64,000 nucleotides of DNA from Hymenobacter metallilatus (GTDB lineage Bacteria > Bacteroidota > Bacteroidia > Cytophagales > Hymenobacteraceae): assembly GCF_003944705.1 (NCBI RefSeq), contig NZ_RWIS01000001.1:1-64000 (forward strand). Reading direction: 5' to 3'. Position numbers and translations under genes: made by a program. The notes under the pieces are model-generated. The model did no database searches and was not told where the DNA came from. It saw nothing but the letters and a program-made list of their open reading frames with translations. Shown here one piece after another: positions 26,201-34,051 of the stretch (its first letter is position 1; every line of letters starts with the position of its first letter).

Positions 26201-27085
26201 ATGGGCTTCGTACCCCTGATGCGTATGGCTACTTTTCCTGCTACTGCCACCGAACTACCCGAATGCTCGACGTTGCGGCCGTTGCTGCCCGCCTTTGTGG
26301 AGCAGGAGCTGCCCACCAGCGACAGTGCCGCCGTGGCCGCCCACCTGCCCCGGTGCCCGGCCTGCCAGCAGCAGGTACAGCAGCTCCGCACCCTCCTCCA
26401 TGCCCTCGACGACGAGCCGCTGCTGCTGCCCCCGCCGGCCCTGCACGATGCGCTGCTGGCCGCCATTGCCCACGAAAAGCAGCACCTGCCCCACTCCGCT
26501 CCCGCCTTAGCCCCTGCTGAAGCGCCCGCCACCCCCCAGCCGGGCCGGGTGCTGCCGCTGTGGGAAGCCAGCCCGGCCGGCGCGTGGCTGCGGGTAGCCG
26601 CCTCGGTGGCGCTGCTGGCGGTGGGCATGGTGCTGGGGCTGCTGTTGCGGCCCAGCCAGCCGGAAGTAGCCAGCCAGCCCGCACCCGACTCGGGGGTGGC
26701 GGCCCGGCTCACGGCGGCCATAGTGCAGTCGGCCCCGGCCAGCCGACGGCTGAGCCTGGTGAGTGCCGTGCCCGCGCAGGTGCAGCCCGGCGACCCGGCC
26801 GTGCAGGTGCTCATTACCCTGCTCAACGCCGACCCCAACCCCAATGTGCGCCTGGCTGCGGCCGAAGCCCTGTTTCAGCTCCGTACCGACCCGCGCGTGG
26901 GCCCGGCCCTGGTGCAGGCCCTGCCCAACCAAACCGATCCGAACGTGCAGATTACGCTGATTGAGCTGCTCATCAGCCTGCGCGACAAGCGGGCCGTGGC
27001 CCCGCTGGAGCAGCTGGCCCGGCAGCCCGGAGTGCTGCCCCCCGTGCGGCAACAGGCCGAGCGGGGCCTGGGCCTGCTTATCTAA
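26201..27085 (+). CDS. anti-sigma factor: zinc-finger, TM helix, HEAT repeats
   Basis: About 294 residues. The N-terminal ZAS/zf-HC2 motif HLPRCPACQQ (HxxxCxxC) binds zinc and holds the sigma factor in the cytosol. A single membrane helix (about 130-148, VAASVALLAVGMVLGLLL) follows, and the C-terminal periplasmic part carries HEAT-like repeats (NPNVRLAAAEALFQLRTD and DPNVQITLIELLISLRDK). HEAT repeats are protein-protein modules, so it may sense a periplasmic partner, perhaps the DUF4097 proteins encoded next (inference). It lies 5 bases after the sigma stop. ATG 26201 is the first of three close candidates. Confidence 0.82.
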   Translation: MGFVPLMRMATFPATATELPECSTLRPLLPAFVEQELPTSDSAAVAAHLPRCPACQQQVQQLRTLLHALDDEPLLLPPPALHDALLAAIAHEKQHLPHSAPALAPAEAPATPQPGRVLPLWEASPAGAWLRVAASVALLAVGMVLGLLLRPSQPEVASQPAPDSGVAARLTAAIVQSAPASRRLSLVSAVPAQVQPGDPAVQVLITLLNADPNPNVRLAAAEALFQLRTDPRVGPALVQALPNQTDPNVQITLIELLISLRDKRAVAPLEQLARQPGVLPPVRQQAERGLGLLI

Positions 27086-27191
27086 CTCTTTCCACTCTCT
27101 GCTTGCTCACCGTGCTGCGGGCGCGCCCTGGGGCGTTGCCGGGTGGCGCCTACCCCACAGTTTTTCCTTCATCTCCCTTTTTTCATTCTGT

Positions 27192-27962
27192 ATGAAACAG
27201 CTCCTACTGCTGGCCTTACTGACGGCCGGCGTGGCCCCTACCCTACGGGCCCAGGAATACAAAACCCGCTTCGCTAACCGCCAGGACCGCCGCCTGATTA
27301 TGGAAATGCGCGGCAGCGACGTGGTGGTAGAAACCTACGACGGCGACGAAGTGCTCATCAAAGGCGGTACGTACGAGGCCCCGCCCAAGCGCGCCGAGGG
27401 CCTGCGGCCAGTGTATCAGTCGACCGAGGACAACACGCGCCAGGGCCTGGCCGTGAGTGCTGAGGGCAATACCCTGCGGGTGCAGCAGGTGGCGCGCAAG
27501 GAGGCCATCTATACCTTGCGCGTACCCCGCAATACCAGCCTCACGTTTCGGGAAGGCACCTGGACGGGCAGCAACCTTACCGTAACCAACCTCAGCGGCA
27601 GCCTGGAGCTGGCCATGAAAAACGGTAATGCTACGCTCCTGGGTATTACAGGGCCGGTAGTGGCCAACAGCACCAGCGGCGACGTGACCCTGCAGCTTGC
27701 CCCGGGTGCTCAGGGCCCCACGGCCGTGTCGCTGATCAGCGGCAACCTCGATGTGACCCTGCCTACTGCTACCAAAGCCACGGTGAGCCTGCGCTCCATG
27801 TCGGGAGAGGTGTACACCGATTTCGACCTGAACCCCAAACCTACCCCCGATGGCCTGGCCCGCGTGGGTGGCCAAACCGTAACGGTGCCCCTGAACGGGG
27901 GAGGCTTTAAGATGACGCTGAATACTATCAGCGGCAACGTTTTTCTGCGCAAAGCCAAATAA
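27192..27962 (+). CDS. secreted DUF4097-type beta-helix protein 1
   Basis: 256 residues. The signal peptide ends at LRAQ (about residue 20). The mature protein is made of short repeating beta strands with SGS/SGD turns (LTVTNLSGSLELAMKNGN, TSGDVTLQL, SGNLDVTLP, MSGEVYTDF, ISGNVFLRKAK), the signature of the DUF4097/DUF2807 adhesin-like fold. Members are exported and of unknown role. It is the third gene of the sigma operon and is followed by a paralogue. Confidence 0.85.
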   Translation: MKQLLLLALLTAGVAPTLRAQEYKTRFANRQDRRLIMEMRGSDVVVETYDGDEVLIKGGTYEAPPKRAEGLRPVYQSTEDNTRQGLAVSAEGNTLRVQQVARKEAIYTLRVPRNTSLTFREGTWTGSNLTVTNLSGSLELAMKNGNATLLGITGPVVANSTSGDVTLQLAPGAQGPTAVSLISGNLDVTLPTATKATVSLRSMSGEVYTDFDLNPKPTPDGLARVGGQTVTVPLNGGGFKMTLNTISGNVFLRKAK

Positions 27963-28008
27963 GGCGGCCCGCACCTACTCCGTTTCACCTTTTCTCTTCC
28001 AACTCGTC

Positions 28009-28707
28009 ATGGTTCGTTTTCTGCTGCTGGGGCTGCTGGCCCTCTTCACTGCTCAGGCCGCCCGGGCCCAAACCGTTACCGAGCAACGCGCCCCCATAGC
28101 ACCCTCGCAGATGGTGCTGCTGAACCTGAAGTTTGCGAATACCATCCGGGTGCGGCCCGCCACCGATGGGCAGCTGCGGGTGCGAGCTACCGTAAACATC
28201 AACCAGAACACCCTCAACGATGCCTTTCAGCTGAACCTGAGCCGCACCGACTCGCAGCTGACGGTAACCTCCAACCTGGATACGCAGCGTTTAGCCCAGG
28301 CTCAGTCCGGCAACTGCCCCGACAGCGCCTCCTGGTACTACGGCGGCAAAAATTCTGCCCGCGTATGCGCTGATATTGTGTGCGAGGTAACGCTACCGGC
28401 CAACACCAGCATGCGCATCAGCACTATCAATGGCAACGTGGAGGTGCAGGGCCTTACGGGCGAGCTGTATGCCAAGTCCATCAGCGGCTTTGTGGATGTG
28501 AGCTGGCCAGCCAACCGCAGTGCCCAAGTGGCCCTGAAATCCATTACGGGCGAGGTATATACTAGTCCGTCGGTGGCGTTTCAGCAACAGCAGCGGTACA
28601 GCTCCCCGGTGGGCTACGAGGTGCGCGGTAGCCTGCGCGGGGGTACAGGCCCGGCGCTGCGCCTGGAATCCATTAGTGGGGACGTGTTTTTCCGGGAAGC
28701 CCGGTAG
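28009..28707 (+). CDS. secreted DUF4097-type beta-helix protein 2
   Basis: 232 residues with a signal peptide (cleavage after ARAQ, about residue 21). It shows the same repeating strand pattern as the preceding gene (STINGNVEVQGL, SISGFVDVSW, SITGEVYTSP, SISGDVFFREAR) and ends in the same SGxVFxR motif. Two Cys (GNCPDSASW and DIVCEVTLP) could form a disulfide. It is the last gene of the sigma/anti-sigma operon and lies 46 bases after its paralogue. Confidence 0.83.
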   Translation: MVRFLLLGLLALFTAQAARAQTVTEQRAPIAPSQMVLLNLKFANTIRVRPATDGQLRVRATVNINQNTLNDAFQLNLSRTDSQLTVTSNLDTQRLAQAQSGNCPDSASWYYGGKNSARVCADIVCEVTLPANTSMRISTINGNVEVQGLTGELYAKSISGFVDVSWPANRSAQVALKSITGEVYTSPSVAFQQQQRYSSPVGYEVRGSLRGGTGPALRLESISGDVFFREAR

Positions 28708-28766
28708 CCCGCGCCGGGGCCTTATTGGCGGGAGGTGCGGGGGCGTTGCCGGTTGTCAGTATCGGA

Positions 28767-28811
28767 TTTGTTGAATAAACCGGCGTGACAAACGTGAGCG
28801 GCAGAGCTTTG
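28767..28811 (+). promoter_or_regulatory. LytTR-type promoter of beta-barrel 1
   Basis: TTTGTTGAATA at 28767-28777 and GAGCTTTG at 28804-28811 (one mismatch from TAnnTTTG), again exactly 33 bp from TTGAAT to the -7 box. The predicted leader before ATG 29000 is long, about 180 bases, and I see no terminator-like or riboswitch-like fold in it. Confidence 0.5.
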
Positions 28812-28999
28812 TCTCACTGAACTACCTATCCGCCCTGCCTGCTACGGGCCCTTACCACAACCACCCCCGGCACGATTCTGCTCCTGGTCATTGCGGCCAC
28901 CACACTTCGGAATCCGCCTGCTACACTTCAGCCAATTTTTCTTGTCTTCCGCCTTGGTGGCGGCTCTCTTTGTCTACTCATTCCTGGCTACCCATTTCT

Positions 29000-31570
29000 A
29001 TGAAGACTGTTACCCTCCCGCTGCTGCTTACCGGTTTGCTGGCAACCCCGGTGCTGGCCCAGACTACGCCCCCGGCCGGCGCGCCCCCGGCCACGGGCCA
29101 GCGCCCCGCCGGGGCCCCGGGCCAGCCCGGCACCGCGGCTCCGGCCAAGCCAATTCTGCCCACGGCAGCCAAAGGCAGCGGCCGGCTGGAGGGCACCGTG
29201 CTGGATGCCGCTACCAAGAAGCCCGTGGAGTTTGCTACCATTACGCTGCTACCGCTAAGCGGCACTACGCCCCTGGATGGGGGCGTGTGCGACGAGCGGG
29301 GCCGCTTTAAGCTGCAGGGCCTGGCCGCCGGCGAGTTCCGGCTCCAGATCAGCTTTATCGGGTATGCCACCCAGACGCGCAACGTAACTATTGGCGCGGG
29401 CCTGACCACGGTGCCCACCATCAGCCTGGAAAGCTCGGCCCAGAAGCTGGGGGAAGTAACCGTGACCGGGGAACGGGATGTTATTGAAACGAAGCCGGAC
29501 CGCATTGTGTACAATGCTGAGAAGGACCTGACCAACACCGGCGGCACGGCGGCCGACGTGCTGCGCAAAGTGCCGCTGGTAAACGTGGACCCCGACGGCA
29601 ACGTGGAGCTGCGCGGCACCAGCAACGTGCGGGTACTCATCAACAACAAGCCCTCGGGCATTGTGGCCTCCTCCGTGGCCGATGCCATGAAGCAGATTCC
29701 GGCCGACCAGATTAAGAGCGTGGAGGTGATTACCACGCCCTCGGCCAAGTACGACGCGGAAGGTACGGGCGGCATCATCAACATCACGCTCAAAAAGAAC
29801 AACCTGGAGGGCGTGAACGGCTCGGTGGGGCTGGCGGCTGGTACCCGTAGCTCCAACGGCAACGCCTCACTCAACTACCGCAAGGGCAAAGTGGGCCTCA
29901 CCAGCTCCGTCAGCGGCTTTATGTTTTACAGCCCCAACCGCAACGACCTCACCCGCTACCTCAAGGACGGCAACGGTCAGGAGCGCCTTTCCCTGGAGCA
30001 GCAAGGCGACGGGAATACCATCGGGGGTGGCGGTTTTGGGCGCCTGGGCCTGGATTATGACCCTGCCCAGTACCACAACCTCACGCTGAACGTGCAGGGC
30101 AACCTGTTTCGCAACAGCGGCAACTACGACCAGTTCAACAACGTGCTGCTGCCAGTGAGCAGCCCTTTTACCCGCGACACGGAGCGCCGCTTCCGCACCC
30201 AGAGCTACGACATGAGCGGCTCCTACACCCGCACCTTTGCCGAAAAGCGCCGGGAGTGGAGCGTACTGGCCCAGCACACCCGCAACCGCAACGTGCAGGC
30301 CTACCACCTCGATCAGTTTGCGGGCAATACCACCGAGAACCAGGCCAAAAACTACCGGGAGGAGTCGGATAACCTCTCGCGCAACGTGGAAACCACCCTC
30401 CAGACCGACTACGCCCACCCTTTTTCGGAAACGGCGTTGCTGGAAACCGGAGCCAAGGCCATTCTGCGCCGCGTGAGCAGCGACTATGACGTGTTCAACA
30501 GCCCGGCTACGGGCAGCAGCCTCGACCCGGTGTACAACCCCAGTCGCTCCAACCTGTTCGACTACAACCAGGATGTGCTGTCGGGCTACGGGACCTACGG
30601 GTTTTCGGCCAGCAAGAAAGTGAGCTTTAAACTGGGGGCCCGGGTGGAGAATACGCGCATTAACGGCAACTTCCAGCAGCAGCAGAGCGAAAACTCGGCC
30701 GTGCAGCAGAACTACACCAACCTGCTGCCCAACCTGAGCCTGAGCTACCAGCCCCAAAACCCCAAGAAACCGGGCCAAACCCTGCGGCTGGCCTACTCCA
30801 AGCGCATCCAGCGCCCCCAGATTTTCTACCTGAACCCCTTCCGCAACACCTCCGATACGCTGAATGTGAGCTACGGTAACCCCCAGTTGGAGCCCGAGCT
30901 GACGGATAGCTACGAAATCAACTATACCACCTTCATCAAAGGCTCGGTGCTGAATATGTCGGCCTACACCCGCCGCACCGGCAACGCCATTGAAAGCTAC
31001 CGGTTCGTGGAGAATGGGGTGAACAACCAGACCTTCCGCAACATCGGCCGCAACGCCACCTACGGCATCAGCCTGTTTGGCTCGGTGAAGCCAGTGCCGA
31101 AGTGGGATGTGAGCGGCAACGTGAATGTGTACTACGTGTCCTTAAAAAGCGCGGCCCTGGGCCTTAACAACAGCGGGGTGATGTACAACCTGAACCTGAA
31201 CTCAGGCTACAAGTTTGAGAAGGGCCTGAGCGTGCAGTTCTTCGGGGGTCTAAACTCGCCCCGGGTGCAGTTGCAGGGCCGCCAGGCGGCCTGGACGTTC
31301 TACTCCCTGGGCCTGCGTAAAAATTTGCTCAAGGACAAGGCTGATTTGACCTTGAACGCCGACAACTTCCTGCAGGCAACCCGCAACCTGAGCACCACCC
31401 TCAACACCGACCAGTTCCGCCAGGAGAGTAACAATTACATCTACCTGCGCGGGGTGCGCCTGGCCTTCAACTACCGCTTCGGTAAAGTGTCGCAGCAACC
31501 CCAGAAACGCCGCAAGAGCATTCAGAACGACGACGTGAAGCAGGGCGGCGACGGGCAGCAAGGGAATTGA
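29000..31570 (+). CDS. outer-membrane beta-barrel receptor with CarboxypepD-like domain (1)
   Basis: 856 residues. It has a signal peptide (1-21), a Pro/Ala-rich stretch and a carboxypeptidase-regulatory-like domain (GRLEGTVLDAATKKPVEFAT). A TonB-receptor plug-like domain follows (TGGTAADVLRKVPLVNVD and NVRVLINNKPSG), then a large barrel (about 270-830) rich in aromatic girdles and Asn/Arg turns. This is the OMP_b-brl_3 type, related to TonB-dependent receptors but without a SusD partner. A 30-residue polar tail (KRRKSIQNDD) follows the last strand. Ligand unknown. ATG 29000 starts the signal peptide. It is a paralogue of 34052-36538. Confidence 0.9.
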   Translation: MKTVTLPLLLTGLLATPVLAQTTPPAGAPPATGQRPAGAPGQPGTAAPAKPILPTAAKGSGRLEGTVLDAATKKPVEFATITLLPLSGTTPLDGGVCDERGRFKLQGLAAGEFRLQISFIGYATQTRNVTIGAGLTTVPTISLESSAQKLGEVTVTGERDVIETKPDRIVYNAEKDLTNTGGTAADVLRKVPLVNVDPDGNVELRGTSNVRVLINNKPSGIVASSVADAMKQIPADQIKSVEVITTPSAKYDAEGTGGIINITLKKNNLEGVNGSVGLAAGTRSSNGNASLNYRKGKVGLTSSVSGFMFYSPNRNDLTRYLKDGNGQERLSLEQQGDGNTIGGGGFGRLGLDYDPAQYHNLTLNVQGNLFRNSGNYDQFNNVLLPVSSPFTRDTERRFRTQSYDMSGSYTRTFAEKRREWSVLAQHTRNRNVQAYHLDQFAGNTTENQAKNYREESDNLSRNVETTLQTDYAHPFSETALLETGAKAILRRVSSDYDVFNSPATGSSLDPVYNPSRSNLFDYNQDVLSGYGTYGFSASKKVSFKLGARVENTRINGNFQQQQSENSAVQQNYTNLLPNLSLSYQPQNPKKPGQTLRLAYSKRIQRPQIFYLNPFRNTSDTLNVSYGNPQLEPELTDSYEINYTTFIKGSVLNMSAYTRRTGNAIESYRFVENGVNNQTFRNIGRNATYGISLFGSVKPVPKWDVSGNVNVYYVSLKSAALGLNNSGVMYNLNLNSGYKFEKGLSVQFFGGLNSPRVQLQGRQAAWTFYSLGLRKNLLKDKADLTLNADNFLQATRNLSTTLNTDQFRQESNNYIYLRGVRLAFNYRFGKVSQQPQKRRKSIQNDDVKQGGDGQQGN

Positions 31571-31587
31571 GTCAATTAATAATTGAG

Positions 31588-31662
31588 AATTAAAAATTAA
31601 AAATGAGCCGTTGGACGAAGCCGAAACCGGACCGTCCAACGGCTCATTTTTAATTTTTAATT
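31588..31662. terminator. bidirectional terminator, perfect 29-bp stem
   Basis: 31588-31616 is the exact reverse complement of 31634-31662. The outer half is built of AATTAAAAATTAAAAATGAG words. It sits between the convergent barrel 1 gene and the system B regulator (stop 5 bases away). Confidence 0.9.
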
Positions 31663-31666
31663 GATT

Positions 31667-32425
31667 TCACAGCTTTCCATGATACCGCAGCAGTTCCAGG
31701 AATGCCTCCCGGTAGGTTTCGCCGATGGGCAGGCTGGCGCCGTGCACCTGCACGCGGTGGCGCTCCACAAACTCCAGGTGGCGCAGGTTAATGAGGTAGG
31801 ATTTATGGATGCGGGCAAAGCGGCCGGCCGGTAACAGCTCCTCCAGCTTGCGGAAGGACTGTAGGGTTAGCACTTTGCCGGTGGCCGTATAGTACATCAG
31901 GTATTCCTTCTGACCCTCGGCGTAGTAGAGCTCATCAATGGGTACGCGGCGCAGGCGGCTGTCCTGCTTCACGAACAGAGCCTCGCCGGGCTCGGCGGTT
32001 TCGGCCGGCTCCGGCTGGCCCGCCGCCGCGGGAGCTGGCAGCAGGGCGGCGCGGGCCCGGTGGGCCGCCTGCACAAACCGCTCGAAGGAAATAGGCTTAA
32101 GTAGGTAATCGAGAGCGGGCAGCTCGTAGCTCTGCACGGCATAATCGGGGTGGGCGGTGGTGAAGATGATGAGCGGGCGGGGCACGGGCAGCAGCTGGGC
32201 CAGTTGCAGGCCCGTAAGGCGGGGCATCTGAATGTCCAGAAATACTACATCCACGGGGTTATCCTGCAGAAACGCCACCGCCGTCAGTGCCTCCTGAAAC
32301 TGCCCCCGCAGCTCCAGAAACGGTACCTGCGCGCAGTAGTCAGCCAGCACTTTTAGGGCCAGCGGCTCATCATCCACCACCACGCAGCTCAGCGGGCGAC
32401 GAGTATTGGCTTCGGGAAGGGACAT
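31667..32425 (-). CDS. LytTR-family response regulator (system B)
   Basis: 252 residues. The receiver domain has the DDE acidic triad (18-20), phospho-acceptor Asp64 in VVFLDIQMPRLTG and Lys in YLLKPI. The C-terminal LytTR domain shows LYYAEGQKEYLMYYT, LQSFRKLEELLP and FARIHKSYLINL. It is very similar along its length to the system A regulator (shared PLALxxLADYCAQVP and YLLKPI), so the pairs arose by duplication. It is encoded downstream of its kinase. Likely targets are the TTGAAT/TTGAAA promoters at 33762-34004. Confidence 0.93.
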   Translation of the reverse strand: MSLPEANTRRPLSCVVVDDEPLALKVLADYCAQVPFLELRGQFQEALTAVAFLQDNPVDVVFLDIQMPRLTGLQLAQLLPVPRPLIIFTTAHPDYAVQSYELPALDYLLKPISFERFVQAAHRARAALLPAPAAAGQPEPAETAEPGEALFVKQDSRLRRVPIDELYYAEGQKEYLMYYTATGKVLTLQSFRKLEELLPAGRFARIHKSYLINLRHLEFVERHRVQVHGASLPIGETYREAFLELLRYHGKL

Positions 32426-32480
32426 GGCGGATTGGTTGCTGCTAGTTGGTGGTTAATTGTTGTTGTTCCGTTATGCTTCA

Positions 32481-32623
32481 TCTGTCGTCCGCCTGCGAGG
32501 GACCTTCTCACATTGGAACGACAAGCTACTGAACAGCCTCTGCTCTCCTCTCTGCGCATCCCTCTGCGAACCTCTGCGAGAAATGATGCCAGAACAGAAG
32601 GTCCTTCGCGGGGCTCAGGAGAC
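32481..32623. repeat. composite repeat: palindromic arms with nested tandem CTCTGCG words
   Basis: The outer parts, 32481-32510 (TCTGTCGTCC, then GCGAGGGACCTT) and 32597-32623 (GAAGGTCCTTCGCGGGGCTC, then AGGA), are divergent arms of the GTCATCCTGAGC family. The loop holds CTCTGCG words (32537-32586) ending in TGCGAGAAATGA, as in the repeat at 13383-13439. The kinase stop codon (32615-32617) lies within the right arm. Confidence 0.65.
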
Positions 32624-33742
32624 CGGGCTACTCACCTGCACCGACAGCCGCACGGCGTATTCCTGGGCGTTGGCGGTAATTACCAGGGCGTGCCGCTCGG
32701 GATACAGCAGCTCCAGGCGGCGGCGCAGGTTTACGAGGCCCACCCCGCCGGGACTTGCAGCCTCCGGGGCTACCCGGTTGCGCACCAGAAACTGCAGCTG
32801 GCCCTCGGGCGTGAGCTCCAGCTTGAGGCGCACGGCGTGGGGCCGCACCGTCAGGTCGCCGTGCTTGAAGGCGTTTTCTACCAGGGGCAGCAGCAGCATG
32901 GGCGGCAGTTGGCAGGCGTGGTCGGCACCGGGCGGCAGCAGCACCGTGAACTGAATTGCCTCATCGGCCTCTTCGGGGGGCAGGCGCAGGTGCTGCAGCG
33001 TGAGGAAGCTTTGCAGGTGGTGAATTTCCCGGGCCAGGGGCACCAGGTCGTCCTGGCTGTCGTAGAGCTGGTAGCGTAGCAGCTCGGAGAGGCGCAGCAC
33101 CGCTTCCGGGGCCTGGGGCGAGGCGTGCAGGGTGAGGGAGTAGATATTGTTGAGGGTGTTGAAGAGGAAGTGTGGGTGCAACTGGTTTTTGAGCAAAGCC
33201 AGCTCAGTACGCAGGTGCTGCTGCTCCAGCTCCCGGCGGTGGCCTTGCTCCCGCAGGTAGTCGCCGGCCAGCCGCAGGAAGAAGCTCAGCAGCAGAATCA
33301 GTCCGCCCAGCAGCAGGTAGTAGCTCTGCAGCACCTGCACGTAGAAGCCCAGCGGCTGCATCTGCCCCCGAATTTTCACTTCCTCAAAGTAGTAGCTCAC
33401 CCCAATGCGGGCCGCGCAGAACACGCCCAGCCCCAGCGCCAGCACCAGCACGTACGCCCCCAGTCGCCCCCGCCGAAGCAGCGCGGGCATCGTCAGCCAG
33501 TTCAGGTAAAACAGGCCCGAATCCAGGGCATCGGTGGTAAGAGCCAGGGGCCAGAAGTGGTTTTTGAGCGGCGGTACGAGCACGCCCTGGTTGAGCAGCC
33601 AGCCCTGGGCATCAAAGTACAGCAGCAGCGCGAACCAGCCCAGGTGCACCCAGGGCAGCCGCCGCAGCCACGCGGGCAGCGGCCAGGCCGGACGGACGCG
33701 GCGCGAAAGGGGACGGGAGGGGTTCTGAAACGGCAAAGGCAA
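32615..33742 (-). CDS. LytS-like sensor histidine kinase (system B)
   Basis: About 375 residues. It has four likely membrane helices in the N-terminal half (from WVHLGWFALLLYF to LQSYYLLLGGLILLLSFF), then the His_kinase box with His in LKNQLHPHFLFNTLNNIYSL, and the ATPase domain (LPLVENAFKHGDL, then GGVGLVNLRRRLELLYPE). It is a paralogue of the system A kinase. The start is uncertain: the frame has no ATG at its 5' end, and the predicted -7 box at 33762-33769 places transcription near 33756. I therefore take TTG 33742; an upstream TTG at 33823 is possible. The last codons lie in a dispersed repeat arm. Confidence 0.85.
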   Translation of the reverse strand: MPLPFQNPSRPLSRRVRPAWPLPAWLRRLPWVHLGWFALLLYFDAQGWLLNQGVLVPPLKNHFWPLALTTDALDSGLFYLNWLTMPALLRRGRLGAYVLVLALGLGVFCAARIGVSYYFEEVKIRGQMQPLGFYVQVLQSYYLLLGGLILLLSFFLRLAGDYLREQGHRRELEQQHLRTELALLKNQLHPHFLFNTLNNIYSLTLHASPQAPEAVLRLSELLRYQLYDSQDDLVPLAREIHHLQSFLTLQHLRLPPEEADEAIQFTVLLPPGADHACQLPPMLLLPLVENAFKHGDLTVRPHAVRLKLELTPEGQLQFLVRNRVAPEAASPGGVGLVNLRRRLELLYPERHALVITANAQEYAVRLSVQVSSPVS

Positions 33743-33761
33743 CGGGTGAAACGGCAGGCCG

Positions 33762-33827
33762 GCAAAGTAGCATATCTGCCGGCAACCAGACGGGTTTTTC
33801 AACCAGCCTGGCCCGGGTTTCAACCAA
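33762..33827 (-). promoter_or_regulatory. LytTR-type promoter of the system B kinase operon
   Basis: On the minus strand, CTGGTTGAAA starts at 33806 and a second copy TTGGTTGAAA starts at 33827, exactly 21 bp apart. The proximal TTGAAA begins 33 bp before TACTTTGC (33769-33762), a -7-like box one base off TAnnTTTG. This implies autoregulation of the kinase/regulator pair. Confidence 0.55.
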
Positions 33828-33938
33828 TGCGGGTTGGAAGAGAATAAGAGAGAAATGCTACCGGGAGCAGTACTGATATGGCAGCAGGCCGCCGAAGCAA
33901 ACCGCCCCCGCAGGTTAGCGGTGTGCGCATTCTGCCTA

Positions 33939-34004
33939 TTGATTGACCGGGGTGCAACGTTGGTTGAATTATTCCGCTCCTTGCCGGTACTACGGCTACG
34001 TTTG
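33939..34004 (+). promoter_or_regulatory. LytTR-type promoter of beta-barrel 2
   Basis: TTGGTTGAATT at 33960-33970, with TTGAAT starting 33 bp before -7 box TACGTTTG (33997-34004). A second copy, TTGATTGACC at 33939-33948, lies exactly 21 bp upstream. The ATG follows 48 bases after the -7 box. Confidence 0.65.
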
Positions 34005-34051
34005 TATCATTTCGCTCCCGATTCTGCCCTATTATCCCGCTTATCGTTTTT

